Assembly: GCA_013407085.1 (NCBI GenBank)
Contig: JACCGJ010002793.1
Location: 37,705-101,704 of the forward strand
From: Atriophallophorus winterbourni
Taxonomy: Eukaryota > Platyhelminthes > Trematoda > Plagiorchiida > Microphallidae
Length of the DNA: 64,000 nt
Direction of reading: 5' to 3'
In this document: piece by piece, positions 22,716 through 32,764 of the stretch
How the letters are laid out: each line of letters opens with the position of its first letter
Position numbering within the stretch: the first letter of the stretch is position 1
Position numbers and translations under genes: made by a program
The notes under the pieces: generated by a model
Databases searched by the model: none
Told to the model about the DNA's origin: nothing
What the model saw: the letters and a program-made list of their open reading frames with translations, nothing else

Positions 22716-22728
22716 TCCTTCCGTCTTT

Positions 22729-23193
22729 TCAAATGAACTTACCTACTGTGCGGTTGCGCAAATTTATTTCGTTTGGAGGCTCTGGATCTCTTCCATGTTT
22801 GATCGGCTCATCGGCATCTTGGACGCGACAATTGAATTTATATCGTTCAAATGTATCGTTCACTTGACCGAGGCAATATTCTTCGAGCTTCGCGAAGATT
22901 GTTTCCAAGACATCTGCATCTTCGTTCTCATCAAATGTGAAACACTGTATGAACTTCGTCGCCTGTTCACCAAGCGCATTCCTCAGCGTCACCATTTGAT
23001 ACGCTTTATCGGTATCCGTCAGATTCGCCAACGTCCGAATGTCGCTAAACTGTTCCTTCCACAGTTTCCATCTCTTTGCCAATCCTTCATCACATTCCAT
23101 TGCGAGTGTTGCCGGTGGTCGAACATTGAAGCCGCTAAAACGGGCGTTGTCAGTTCTATCCGACGTTTTCTCGTCGATCACCCTCGTCACCAT
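22729..23193 (-). CDS. Gag-like protein of the LTR element
   Basis: An uninterrupted 154-codon ORF. Its ATG straddles the end of the 5' LTR and the primer-site-like TGG. The protein contains FSGFNVRPPATLAMECDEGL, a W-K-LWKEQF helix, LTDTDKAYQMVTLRNALGE, FTFDENEDADVLETIFAKLE and EEYCLGQVNDTFERYKF. This is the helical capsid-like layout of Ty3-type gag proteins (W..W..F, L...G..A....). It stops 14 bp before the 3' LTR with a short NLRNRTVGKFI tail, and the zinc knuckle normally found after the capsid region is absent. It could supply capsid in trans or be an inert remnant. Intact reading over its full length in such a small element is notable. Family assignment (Ty3-like) is by resemblance only. 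Confidence 0.7.
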   Translation of the reverse strand: MVTRVIDEKTSDRTDNARFSGFNVRPPATLAMECDEGLAKRWKLWKEQFSDIRTLANLTDTDKAYQMVTLRNALGEQATKFIQCFTFDENEDADVLETIFAKLEEYCLGQVNDTFERYKFNCRVQDADEPIKHGRDPEPPNEINLRNRTVGKFI

Positions 23194-23346
23194 GTAGAAA
23201 AGTCAAGATCAGAGCGACACATGTGTATTCACTACACGTCAACAAACATATGAATCATCATGGGAATTACAATACAGAGATAGACACACTGACAGCTACT
23301 GCATTCTGATTGGACAATGAGTATTCATGCTGACAGCCACTCCACA
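23193..23346 (-). repeat. 5' LTR of the gag-only element
   Basis: 154 bp, followed in the direction of transcription by TGGTGACGAGGGTG at the expected position of a tRNA primer site. The tRNA was not identified. Confidence 0.9.
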
Positions 23347-24544
23347 AAGATGAACAGCGAGCGCTTCTTAATCTGCTAAAAGAAGAAGGAATAGTGATCA
23401 CTAGAGCCGACAAAGGCAAGGCCACAGTGATACTCTCAAAAAGTGATTATAGAAATAAGGTTGAATCACACCTTGCGGAAGGTCCTTATGAAGTTATTGA
23501 CAGCAGGAGAACCACGTCGATTATGAATAACAGTAAGCGGGTGATTTCGAGATACTTGCGTGGAATTAAGGAGGAACTAGGTCAGGGATTATGGTTCAGG
23601 CTATACCTGTAGTCTGCTCAGACTCCTAGGTTCTACGGGCTTCCAAAGATACACAAGGTGGGCGTCCCTCTGCGACCTATCGTGGATAGCATTGGATCCC
23701 CAACACACGAATTAGCGAAGCATCTCGCTCGTTTGTTGAAACCGCTAGTCGGGAACAGGGACACTTCCATTCTTGGAGTGTCTCGCGCGAAAGCAGAATA
23801 GTAAAATAAGCACTACGGTTTATCGTAAGCCAATCGACACAGATGCGGTCTTGTGGTACTCATCAGCGCACCCCCAAAAAGCATTTAATTCAGTTGCGAA
23901 ATCGCTGTTCTACAAAGTTGAACGCTTGTGCAGCAATGCCACCGATAAAAAGCATGCCCATCAAGAAGTTAGTCGTCGACTTGCTGATCATGGTTACCCT
24001 ATGAGCCTAATTAAACGCCAACTGAAACGGGTTAAATACCCAGCACCCAAAACGGAAAAAAGTTTGGCGTGCAACAGTTTCTATACCTTACATTGAGGAA
24101 GCGTCAAAGGGGATAAGTCGAATCTTAAATAACGCAGTTATACGAGTAACGTATAAAAGTCGTAGAACGCTCCGTTCCTTATTAACGCATCTCGAAGATA
24201 AAAAACCTTAAGTCTGCGCGACGAATTGCGTATATAAAATCAACTGTAAGGGTTGCTCGGGAGTATATATCGGACAAACACCCAGAGAACTCAGTACTAG
24301 GATAAGTGAACACAAAAATCGAATCGGTAAGCAGCCACACAATTCCAGTGAATATCAAACACTGATAAGAGATTCAGCACTGACTGAGGATGTGCTGGAC
24401 ACCGGTCACAGAGTAGAACTTGATCACGTAGAAGTGATAAAACCATACATGGAACGACTTCACGCTGAGGCGGTTGAGATAACAAAGGCTGGTAAGAATG
24501 CTGTCAATAAGGTGGATGGGGCTGATATCATCACAATCTAGCCT

Positions 24545-24909
24545 CTGGTCCTGCAGCGGATAAACATTAATGTGCGTAACCCCTAGTGTGCGCACCAATT
24601 ACGCAATCGTGCTAATCTGTCAGCAGATGTCATTCACACCTGCCAAGACTAAAACAATTGAGGGATTATGTGGCACGTAGGGGTGGTGGTGCGTCAGTTG
24701 ATATTGAACGCGCCTGTCCTTCTTAACGAGCGCAAAACCCACCATAGACTGTGCAGTTCTTAACCAGCTTATGATTGGTCAGGTGAATGCAATTTAAGCT
24801 TGATCTCTGTTCGTACTGACACCGTTGGTCTGACGAAGCTTCTGTGTCAGAAGCGAAACGTTACCAATAAACTACTCTCACCGATTCATTACAAACTTCA
24901 TTTTTTCAT
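24545..24909 (-). repeat. PLE-1 right inverted terminal repeat
   Basis: Partner of 21846-22208. Inner end GGTCCTGCAGCGGATAAACA, outer end TTACAAACTTCATTTTTTCA. High similarity between arms suggests a fairly young insertion. Confidence 0.88.
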
Positions 24910-24939
24910 GATTCCCACTAGTTAACCGATCGAAATCAG

Positions 24940-25845
24940 TTCAATTCATCAGCTAAATGTGGCGGTAACATACCGGAAGTAGCTCACGCTCGTCAAAACT
25001 TTAGTTCTCGAACCGTGACTTTGTTTCATATGAAAATCGCCAAGAGCAAGTTCTTTCATCGTGTGAGATCACTAGTAATTGCTGTTATCTTGGAAATAAA
25101 ATTCAGCAATGTCAATTGCAAATATCCGTATCCGACAGAACGTTTTAAAAGCTTTCTGACCGTTGAATAACTATTTATTTGTACTCAAATTAGGGGGTTC
25201 GATTACAATATAGTAAGCACTGCGATTGTAACATTCGATCAATACTTGGAGTATGTTCTAATCGATAATTTTGTTCAAAATCCAACCAATTGGTTAATCT
25301 TGATGTTTTCACTGGTCAAGATTTGTGATAAACTTCAAGCCAATCAATGATTAGGGCTGTTTTATTGAATACAAGCAGTATCTCGTAACAACCTAACTAT
25401 GAGAAGCAGTTTATTTCAAAAGTGTTGCATTCAAACCTGCTATCTTCTGATGTTCATCCCGGCGTGATATTTATGCCGCGTTATACGAATATGAATAACA
25501 TTGTGCTAACAATGATAATCTCGAGAACGCAAAAAATCAGGTTTGGAAACTCTAAATGTTCGGTTTCATTTGCCATATTCTTCACTTTCGAGAGAGTGTT
25601 GAATCAACCTGAAATAGATTGAATGTGGTTCGTAACGCGCTTTGCAGAGTCAAATTGCCCCGCATTATTCAGTTGGTACACATGTATGGCTATCAATTTC
25701 TTATGTACTGCTACGTTAAGGTTACTTCAACAAGTATTTCGGTAGGGCACACGCCAACGAATATATTATAATATAGTTCGTCGTTTAGTTTTGTCTACCT
25801 AACAGAAATTCATCCGTAATAGAGGAGAATATGCGTAGCTTAGGA
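24940..25845. other. No gene recognised
   Basis: AT-rich sequence between PLE-1 and PLE-2. A 66-codon frame at 25422-25622 has no visible domain. Confidence 0.4.
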
Positions 25846-25888
25846 TGAGGATGTTGTTCACATGGTGTTCGCCGAGGTTGTATCGTTG

Positions 25889-25946
25889 TTGTTGGACGTT
25901 TTGTCATCAAGCTAGATGACATCATCAGCAAAACTTATTTCGAAGT
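25889..25946 (-). ncRNA. Hammerhead motif in PLE-2 left end
   Basis: Minus strand: GUUUUG stem I, CUGAUGA, a bulged U, stem II GUCAUC-UAGCUU-GAUGAC (6 bp), then AAAA in place of GAAA, palindromic ACGU stem III, C17, CAACAAC pairing with stem I. The G12-to-A change should inactivate it. Confidence 0.7.
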
Positions 25947-26070
25947 GACTTAAAATTGGTATTCATTGGTTTTTATAAGGTCCGTCTGTCCGTACGCCAT
26001 CACTCCCGTTGGTTGGTTGAATTCATGTGTTGCATTCTTGTCCATCGAGTTTTCAATGGTTGTAGACAAT

Positions 26071-27385
26071 TTAAGGTGCTGGTTGATTATTATCGTTGTT
26101 GAGTGCCACGCCTAGATGAATTCTCGCGCTCATCAGTTGTTTTTTTGCAGAAATCTTCGCGTTGTCCCATTTGTATTCGTGACCGAATTGATCAACATGT
26201 ATTGAAATCAATGACCTTAAGTCGTGTATTCGTACAGCTAACCAGTGCCCGTGTAGTCTTGTGCTTAGCTTGCGGCCGGTTTGTCCGATGTAGGTCTCCT
26301 CAAAATCTTTGCAAGGAATCTTGTAGACCATATTACATTGTTCTCCCTTTGCCATTTTGTCTTTTATATTATTGCAGTGATTGCGTAATGTTGACACGGG
26401 TTTGTGCGCGACCTCTATTCCAAATGGCCGAAGGACTCGAGCTGCGATTTTTGATATATTCCACACATACGGAAGAGTGCGTCTAACTCTGTTTTCGTCA
26501 TCGTTTCTTTGTTGTGTAGTATAAAGATTCTTGGGTATCCATTCTTCTGGAACACTTTGAGCAGATATTCTTCTTATTTCCGGCGTGCTGCCATGTGTTG
26601 CTGCTCTTTTGAATAGGGTATAAACGCAGCTGCGTTTATGGCTGGTTGGATGTTTGCTGTGAAGGTTCAAGATTAGATCCGTGTGCGCATTCTTCCTGCA
26701 GACACTGGTCTCCAAATTTTCTTCGCTTGTTCGACTTACTTGAACGTCCAGGAATGCCGGGCAGCTGTCAACTTCAGTTTCTTTGGTGAATTGGATTCCC
26801 CTGAATACGCAGTTCAGTAGTCGATGTCCAGTTCAGTCCTGTTCAGTTCTTTTTATGATCACAAATGTGTCGTTCACAATCTTCTCTAGAATTCGTATCT
26901 ATTTAAGTCCCACCCTTCCCCATCTTTTAGGATTTCACTTTTTCATAGTTGTATGGCAGTTAAGCATTCGGTACATGCTACCGGTGAAATACTGTCTATG
27001 ATGATGTTGATGCTTCGGTATTTAGGCTGGAAATAGGTGATTCCATCGGTTTTCCTAGAATCTGCTCGCAGATTATACCATTGAACTTGAAGTGTGTTTG
27101 AAGACACAGATTGATCAATTCTATCAAACTATCTCGTGTTAATCTATTTCCGTTGAGGTCAGTTCCTTTTTCGTGCAACAACGCTGATACGGTTTGCTTT
27201 GCGAGTGTTTGATCGATTGATGTGAATAGCGCCGTTACGTTGAAATAAACCATTATTTTATCTTCATCGATTTTCACATTCTTCAATTTCCGGAGAAATT
27301 GTTCTGCAAATTTGACGTCGTATTCCGAGACTGTCAACAGATATAACAGACTTCTTCGCAATTCTTTCGATAAAATGTAATTCAA
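26071..27385 (-). pseudogene. PLE-2 reverse transcriptase and GIY-YIG endonuclease, decayed
   Basis: The RT part (27385-26996) shows YFNVTALFTSID, where the family has a catalytic Asp before V (D to N), and QILGKPMESPIS (family QxxGxPMGSP). A frameshift follows. Near 26890, VNDTFVIIKRTEQD replaces the VDDTFVI catalytic box, again D to N. Then come FLDVQ-type words and, from 26715, SVCRKNAHTDLILNLHSKHP, SHKRSCVYTLFKRA, and the GIY-YIG signature YKIPCKDFEETYIGQTGRKL plus RLHGH. The RT N-terminus is missing. The element needs both activities for insertion and this copy has neither intact. Confidence 0.82.
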
Positions 27386-27442
27386 CCCGCCTGGTAAGGA
27401 AACGATCGGGCGTAATAGAATATTCTTATGTCACTTCGAAAG

Positions 27443-27494
27443 AAGTTCTGCTGATGATGTCATCTAGCTTGATGACGAAACGTCCAACAACAGC
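27443..27494 (+). ncRNA. Hammerhead motif in PLE-2 right end
   Basis: Plus strand: GUUCUG, CUGAUGA, bulged U, stem II GUCAUC/GAUGAC, GAAA, ACGU palindromic stem III, C17, CAACAACAGC. The core is complete apart from the extra U at the base of stem II. Stem I pairs only weakly in this copy. HHRs in terminal repeats are known for PLEs of many animals. Confidence 0.72.
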
Positions 27495-27539
27495 TATACA
27501 AGCTCGGCGAACAGGATGTGTACAACATTCATGAACCAA

Positions 27540-28860
27540 TTTGAGTGAAATAATGCAATGAATTACATAGGCACATAAGAAATGTTTGACAAGTGACATA
27601 TTGAAAGCCTTAAGCATAGGAATGTAGATTTTGTTGTAAAAATTCATCGTAAATTATAAAATTGATCATTCTGAATTATATCTCATTGGTATCAATAACA
27701 AAATATTTGCAATAGTGTGAAGACAAAGGAGATTGTAATTGCCAACATAGAGGAATTTCTCAACAAATGATGTTAGAAATCGATACTTTTGAAAGGATAA
27801 AACGTTTTTGCTTGTAATTTCTCGATTATCCGACACATTTCACTTGGTCGCAACAGTGGTGTGTTTTGAATTCGTTTTTTAATTTTGCCTACTTACAAAT
27901 TGCAAGTAGTGTTAATGTCTTCACAATTTTGACATGTATGTTACTCATAACTAAAATATTTGTATGGTAAAAGAAGCAGTCAGCTAAATAAACTAGATGG
28001 GGCAATGATGCATATTGAGTTCAATTATATGATGTTTCAATAAATAATATCTAAATTTGCATTGCGCCTCGAACTTCGAAGTGAAAAGCATCAACGAATG
28101 CAGCGCGAACGATATCCTTGGGCATGGCGTTCCTATTCTAACCGCGAAAACATTACGGCGAATATTAAATCGAGAATGTACAAATTTCGAGCTTTATAAA
28201 TTCTACGTGGTTGATTAGGATCCCTGGGTATTGTTCAATGTTTTACTGGATGCTTTGCGGTGCACATTTTTATAATGCTAAAATAGATCACTCGTATTCA
28301 TCGACGCGAGAGATCTTTTTGTTTAGTTTAGGACATTATCTGGTGGAAGTAAGAATTCTCGTAACAGAAGACAAACTGTGGTGTACGATGTTAATTCTTA
28401 TTAGGTATTTCAATATATTTCGACAGCCATTGTGCCCAGGCTTATTTTGAATATTCCATTACCGAATGTGCATACATATTAACTATTGACTATTGATATT
28501 TAGTATCCATGTTGAAATTTCAAGCTGAAAATTGTTGATTTTGTCTCTAGCAAACTTACGATACGGCATGTTATGTTATACACAGCCTGACAATCGTGTC
28601 CAGGATTGATCTTACACACCACCGACACATAAATTTCTTTAACCCTTGTAGTTCAGATGAGATTTAGCATTCCAATCAGATAAGTGTGTTTCTGGCATAT
28701 GCCAAACAAGAATATTTTACATTTTAAAGGCTTAAATGGCAAGACATCTATCCAATATCAACAGTATAATTTGCACATAATCGGTGGAAATGCCGTACAA
28801 TTGTTAATTGATATATTACGCTTTCATTATTTAATATCGTCGTCAAACAGTATGAAAATA
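27540..28860. other. No gene recognised
   Basis: AT-rich, short chance frames only; no repeat with a recognised partner in the window. Confidence 0.4.
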
Positions 28861-28869
28861 CACCCGACA

Positions 28870-29315
28870 TTCAAATTCAACAAAATCCAGTTCCAAACAC
28901 CGTGTCTCGTGGAATTGTACGCTGGAATACGACTCCTGTGGATGGGGTGCTGTCTATGCAAACTTTGAGGTATTTTTCAATAAGATTCTCTCTAATCCAA
29001 TTTAGCCCCATTCCTGTTAGTTCATAATTAAGATGATACATGGCAGTAGATATATCGATGTACCAAGCATGCACAGCATTAACTGTATCGAATGCTTGGG
29101 TCACATACTTTAAGTAACTAAGACGGTTTGATAGACAGGATCGATATCTTCCATAACACTGTTTTGCCGTGGTCAAAATAGTTTAACGTTCTAAATGCTC
29201 TCGTATGCGTGCAGTTATAATGCGATCCCCTACCTTAGAAAGTAACGTTACTGGTCTACAGTTTGCCTGAAGGTCTCTTACCTTTGTAAATAGCAATATT
29301 TATGTCTGCTTTTTC
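28870..29315 (-). mobile_element. CR1-like RT relic (fragment I)
   Basis: Minus strand: CRPVTLLSKVGDRIITARIR-like frame near 29260-29190, then RSCLSNRLSY, HAWYIDIST and LIEKYLKVCIDSTPSTGVVF (29176-28880). These follow the order of the RT palm of element B (NYRPVTLLP, RKRHSCLSN, HACYLDMSK, VPQGSVLG). About 10 codons around motif A are deleted, and the VPQG box reads IPRDTVFG. 5' and 3' ends are absent. Confidence 0.65.
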
Positions 29316-29319
29316 AATT

Positions 29320-31255
29320 TGGTGACTTGTTTCATTTTATAAGGGTGTTTACAATCGTATGATTTTCTAGCATTCATTAATTCTTTTCACTCAGGTAAAC
29401 AGGTTCTTTCAGTATGCGTAATCTCTTTCGCGTTGTTGAAAAGACACAATCCAGTTTGACGGATATTAATTATTTCTGGAAACAGATATCGAAACTAAAG
29501 CTTAGGAAATCGAAGATGATTTATCATTCATAAATTGTATTGGCGGAATCGCGTTGAAGATCCTCAATATTTGATGAAAAGACATCCTGAAAACGTTACT
29601 TCTATTCAAAAGACTGTGCCATGTGTATAATCTTTACAATAAACGACCAACAATTTATTTCTGCGCCAATCAGTGGCAGTCTTAGGCGCAAGTAGAGACG
29701 AGCTAAAGTTGCTTAACTTCTTACATATAAATAGAATTTTTGCCCTTCGAACCAAATTGAAAAGATTACTACATTCGTAAATCGGAAATTTTCCAGGCAA
29801 GATTTATTTATCGTACTGATTGCATCAAACTTAATGACAGATTGAATCACCGAACTATCGCTTTCAAAAAATCAAATTCACAAGATGTTGAGCAGTTTGG
29901 AGAGATATAGATTTGATGAAAAATGATTTCAGGTTATTGAAACACGTGGTTTGAGTCGCATTCATTATCAAGAAACTTGATTAACGTAAATACTTGTAAG
30001 GCACCAGTAAGCTGTCACAATCCAACGGTCTAATTATATAGTCCCACGCACATGTTCAAACGGTTCTAACGTCTGTATATGAACAAATAAGCCTGCTTTT
30101 ACATCGTGGGGTGTCTGTGATTAAAGTACATGCAGTTACAGATATTTCTCGAAATAAAATGGTTGTAATATTTTATAAAATTTAATTATTCTAAAATAAA
30201 CCAACATAATTATAGTTGCGATTTTCATACTGGAGATTTTATGAAACAGACTGCAATTTTTCTTGGAAAAAATACCTTAATTTTTTTACTGAATCGGGTT
30301 TAAATATTATTCTCTCCACACTGCAAGCATGATAAAACAACTTTTTTCGAAACTGGACACCTATTGACATTTTGGCGGAAATGCATATTGGGTTAATACA
30401 AGTCACGATGACAAAAGTTTATTCAGTCTAGTTGACAGCATGCCAAGTTATTTCAGGTATAACCGGTAAAACTAACACGTGGGATATTCTCAGATATCAC
30501 GTAGTAACAAATAGATAGTGAGAAAAAGGTTTGCAATTTCCCACCTCAAAATTTCAACGATCTTTCAACTTATTTGCAACAAGATATGTTTACCGAAAGA
30601 ATAAATTTATTGAAAAATTGGGAAAACGTATACGTCGTTGAAATTTTGTATTTGTGTAACACGTGTTTTTGTATTAAACACTAATATGAAGCTGAACTGT
30701 CAAACATTTTACCAAGAAAAATTTTGCATTCATGCATTCAAGCTCCGATTTTTACAAAAACACTTCAATGGGTTTAGTAGGAATTTGGGCAATAGGAAAA
30801 TGGCTGAGGTTTTCAAAATTTCAGTGTATTTCTTACTTGCAACTAACTGTATGACGTTATTGATAATATTTTCCTTGAGTATATTCTATATATTTTGAAA
30901 CTAAAGACGAATCATGGGAAAAGTATCGGATAAAATTAGTCAGGTGAGTTTTTAATTTAAACGACAATTCGTGTCAGGACATCCCACCTGCAATACATTT
31001 GTTTGAAGAAAAAACCGCGTCAATAAACCAGCCGACGGTACATCTATTAGTTGCATCACGATTTGAACCTAATTTCACACTTCGAGACATATACTCGTAA
31101 ACCACTATATCACACAACACCTCTATGTTCAATCCTTTATCCACACAATAATCCCGGAATAAAACAATTTCATATATTGTAGCTAGCACGTCCCCAGCAC
31201 ACTTGCACGCTTAAGTGATTGATCGTGTGTTTTATTCAATTGATTAATTTTTGAT
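29320..31255. other. Mostly featureless stretch; possible two-exon ORF at 30914
   Basis: No domain-bearing gene is visible. At 30914 an ATG opens a 10-codon frame ending CAG|GTGAGT (30943/30944). A CAG acceptor at 30977 would make a 34-bp intron and continue as DIPPAIHLFEEKTASINQP to a stop near 31099. Trematodes do have introns this short, but no homologue is recognised. Confidence 0.25.
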
Positions 31256-31303
31256 ATTAAAATAAAAATCAATTCACTTCAATTTATTGGTCTAAAAAGC
31301 ACA

Positions 31304-31696
31304 TTTTGATTGTATTTGACAATCAATGAAACGTCCCAAGTTGAGTGACGCGCAAAATCCCAGAGGTATATCAGAACCCAAAGCGGATTTGTCTATAAAA
31401 GCGGTATTGTATTGAGGCAATCAAAATATAGTAAAAACATACCACAAATATTGGGGTCAACCGGGCAAAATCCGGGTCAATGTCAAAACAATATCAAGTA
31501 CGTATCAAATTACATACACGAGTCAAAAATCAAATCGAGTTCAAATGTCCGAACGTGCCACTCAATCGAGATTACGACAAATTGTGCGCAGTAAATCAAG
31601 GTCAAAATAAGCAAAAGGGTCTGTAAAGCAATAGGATAATGACAGGTCAGAAAAACAGTGTGGAAGGCGATATTGACGGAACAGAAAGAAGCAACA
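31304..31696 (-). repeat. 3' LTR of the BEL/Pao-like element
   Basis: 393 bp, repeated at 32765-33165 with roughly 20 differences including a small indel near ACATACCACAAATATTGGGG. Confidence 0.8.
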
Positions 31697-32520
31697 CCGC
31701 CCCCCAAAGCCAGCATGGCTTTCATTCCACGCGGACTTTCTGTTCCTTTCATCCTTCATCACATCTGCACACTTGTCAATCAAAGGTATTTTGTCAATAA
31801 CAAGATTTTGCTCCGATGCACACACACGGGAACTTGAATCAGCATAAATACTGATCACGTCGACTGGTGACACTTCATAGTTCAATGTAGCACCACCACA
31901 ACCTTCCGGACTGTTCCGCCGATCACGTGAAATGGACATATCAGCAGCTCGGTAAGGTCCCCCGTCAAATCCGAAATCAAATACAATGTTCGTGGGAATA
32001 TCCTGATGTGTCTTCAACAGACCTTCTGATCGCGTCGTCACATTAGTCTCAGTAAAATCAGTGCTGAAATTATCACGATTATAACAAGGCGAACTAAAAC
32101 AAGCAGGACGTCCACAACTTTGTGAGAAAGGCTGAATCGTGACAAATTCATCAACATCTGCAACGAGTGCTTTTCGATCAAACCCATCAACCGAAATTTC
32201 TGGTTTACCAGAGCTATTGCAGTCAAACCTTCTGATATTTCGGATTGGACCACAAGTCAATGTGGTCATGGTGCAGCGGTCATCTGCTTCTCTCGGGGGA
32301 CTGAGGTCGCAGGTTCGACCCTCGGTAGCAATAATATTTTCGAAATAATTTTCGTCATCGGTAGAAAGACTCAGCCGTCTTTCTAAATAGCGTTTTCTAA
32401 TTTTTATCTCCAGTAGCTCCATTTCAATTTCTTAGAGAGCAATTACTCTCTCTAGTTTTCTCCGCTCTCTTGCTTTTTCTTTTCTTTCCATTTCGTTGAG
32501 TCCTGCTTTTGCTGGTTCAG
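31562..32520 (-). pseudogene. Gag-like remnant of the BEL/Pao-like element
   Basis: A 286-codon frame (32422-31562) starts MELLEIKIRKRYLERRLSLS and runs into the 3' LTR. Just upstream in the same frame, beyond one TAA, the sequence reads EMERKEKARERRKLERVIAL, giving a charged heptad-like helix of about 50 residues. Such a basic coiled coil opens many BEL/Pao polyproteins. The following 200 residues (words FVTIQPFSQSCGR, DRRNSPEGCGG) match nothing I recognise. The upstream frame 32733-32452 overlaps it. Probably a truncated gag; function lost. Confidence 0.5.
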
Positions 32521-32764
32521 CGAAACGGTGTCAGAATGTTTGCAAAGATTGAGAAAATGAACTGTGGGGAGAGTCATTAGAGAAAGTGTCCTCAGGAAAG
32601 GTATCAAATTCAAATCCAACTCATCAGAGACTTCGTTCTCGAGCGACATGGTAAAGCCTTTCTTGAACATTCCACCTGCTATACGATTGCTTGAAAATGT
32701 CGAATCGAAATTCGGGAAGACGGATGAACACACGGAATTAACTGAGCACTATTTAGTATTGTCT

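Larger units (their letters stand above)
22562..23346 (-). mobile_element. 785-bp LTR element encoding only a gag-like protein
   Basis: Two 154-bp direct repeats (22562-22715 and 23193-23346) differ at two positions. On the minus strand each starts TGTGGAGTGG and ends TTTTCTACA, the TG...CA form of an LTR. A 5-bp TSD AAGAT lies at 22557-22561 and 23347-23351. The internal 477 bp starts with a primer-binding-like TGGTGACGAGGGTG right after the right (5') LTR. It ends with a purine tract GAAAAGACGGAAGGA just before the left (3') LTR. Only a gag-like ORF is present; no protease, RT or integrase. It is a terminal-repeat gag element, like the TR-GAG class of plants, inserted in PLE-1. About 1.3% LTR divergence suggests recent insertion. 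Confidence 0.9.
22220..24543 (+). pseudogene. PLE-1 polyprotein remnant (RT plus GIY-YIG endonuclease)
   Basis: Order of pieces: KFATLLTFKDK (22250s); one in-frame TAG; LSDRPLSQTEQRLLEKGLNF to NLAQD (22340-22561); the LTR element; DEQRALLNLLKEE and TRADKGKATVIL (23350-23430, fingers); GLPKIHK and [11 protein letters not shown] (about 23637-23700); then an abrupt join into LECLARKQ and TTVYRKPIDTD (23775-23850). RT motifs A (LFT..P), QxxGxPMGSP and YVDD are absent, about 180 residues, so this RT is dead. The C-terminal domain near 24240-24300 has CKGCSGVYIGQTPRELSTR, a GIY-YIG nuclease signature, then ERLHAEAVEITKAG. A frameshift separates RT and nuclease. Confidence 0.82.
21846..24909 (+). 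mobile_element. Penelope-like element PLE-1, RT core deleted, hosting an LTR element
   Basis: Bounded by inverted terminal repeats of about 360 bp (21846-22208 and 24545-24909). Flanking direct repeats ATTCCCACTA...ACCGATCG..AAATCA at 21794-21840 and 24911-24938 look like an indel-eroded TSD. Inside, on the plus strand, is PLE coding sequence: N-terminal region, RT fingers, then C-terminal RT and GIY-YIG endonuclease. The RT catalytic core is missing, and a 785-bp LTR element interrupts the N-terminal region. No HHR is seen in the terminal repeats of this copy. Confidence 0.88.
25848..27533 (-). mobile_element. Penelope-like element PLE-2 with hammerhead-bearing inverted ends
   Basis: Inverted terminal repeats of about 105 bp (25848-25955 and 27427-27533), each holding a hammerhead motif on its outward-facing side. 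Between them, on the minus strand, lies a 5'-truncated PLE coding region: RT (27385 to about 26720) and GIY-YIG (about 26715-26071). It is a different subfamily from PLE-1: terminal repeats do not match, and the nuclease reads YKIPCKDFEETYIGQTGRKL rather than the CKGCSGVYIGQT form. Confidence 0.85.

Noticed and set aside
21750..25000. PLE-1 as a DNA transposon because of its long inverted repeats
   Set aside because: The coding content is RT fingers and a GIY-YIG nuclease of Penelope type; no transposase is present, and inverted PLE ends are known.
30974..31189. 71-codon minus frame sharing an SSN.(C)IAGGM word with 32733-32452
   Set aside because: Similarity covers only about 25 bp and gives no consistent domain.
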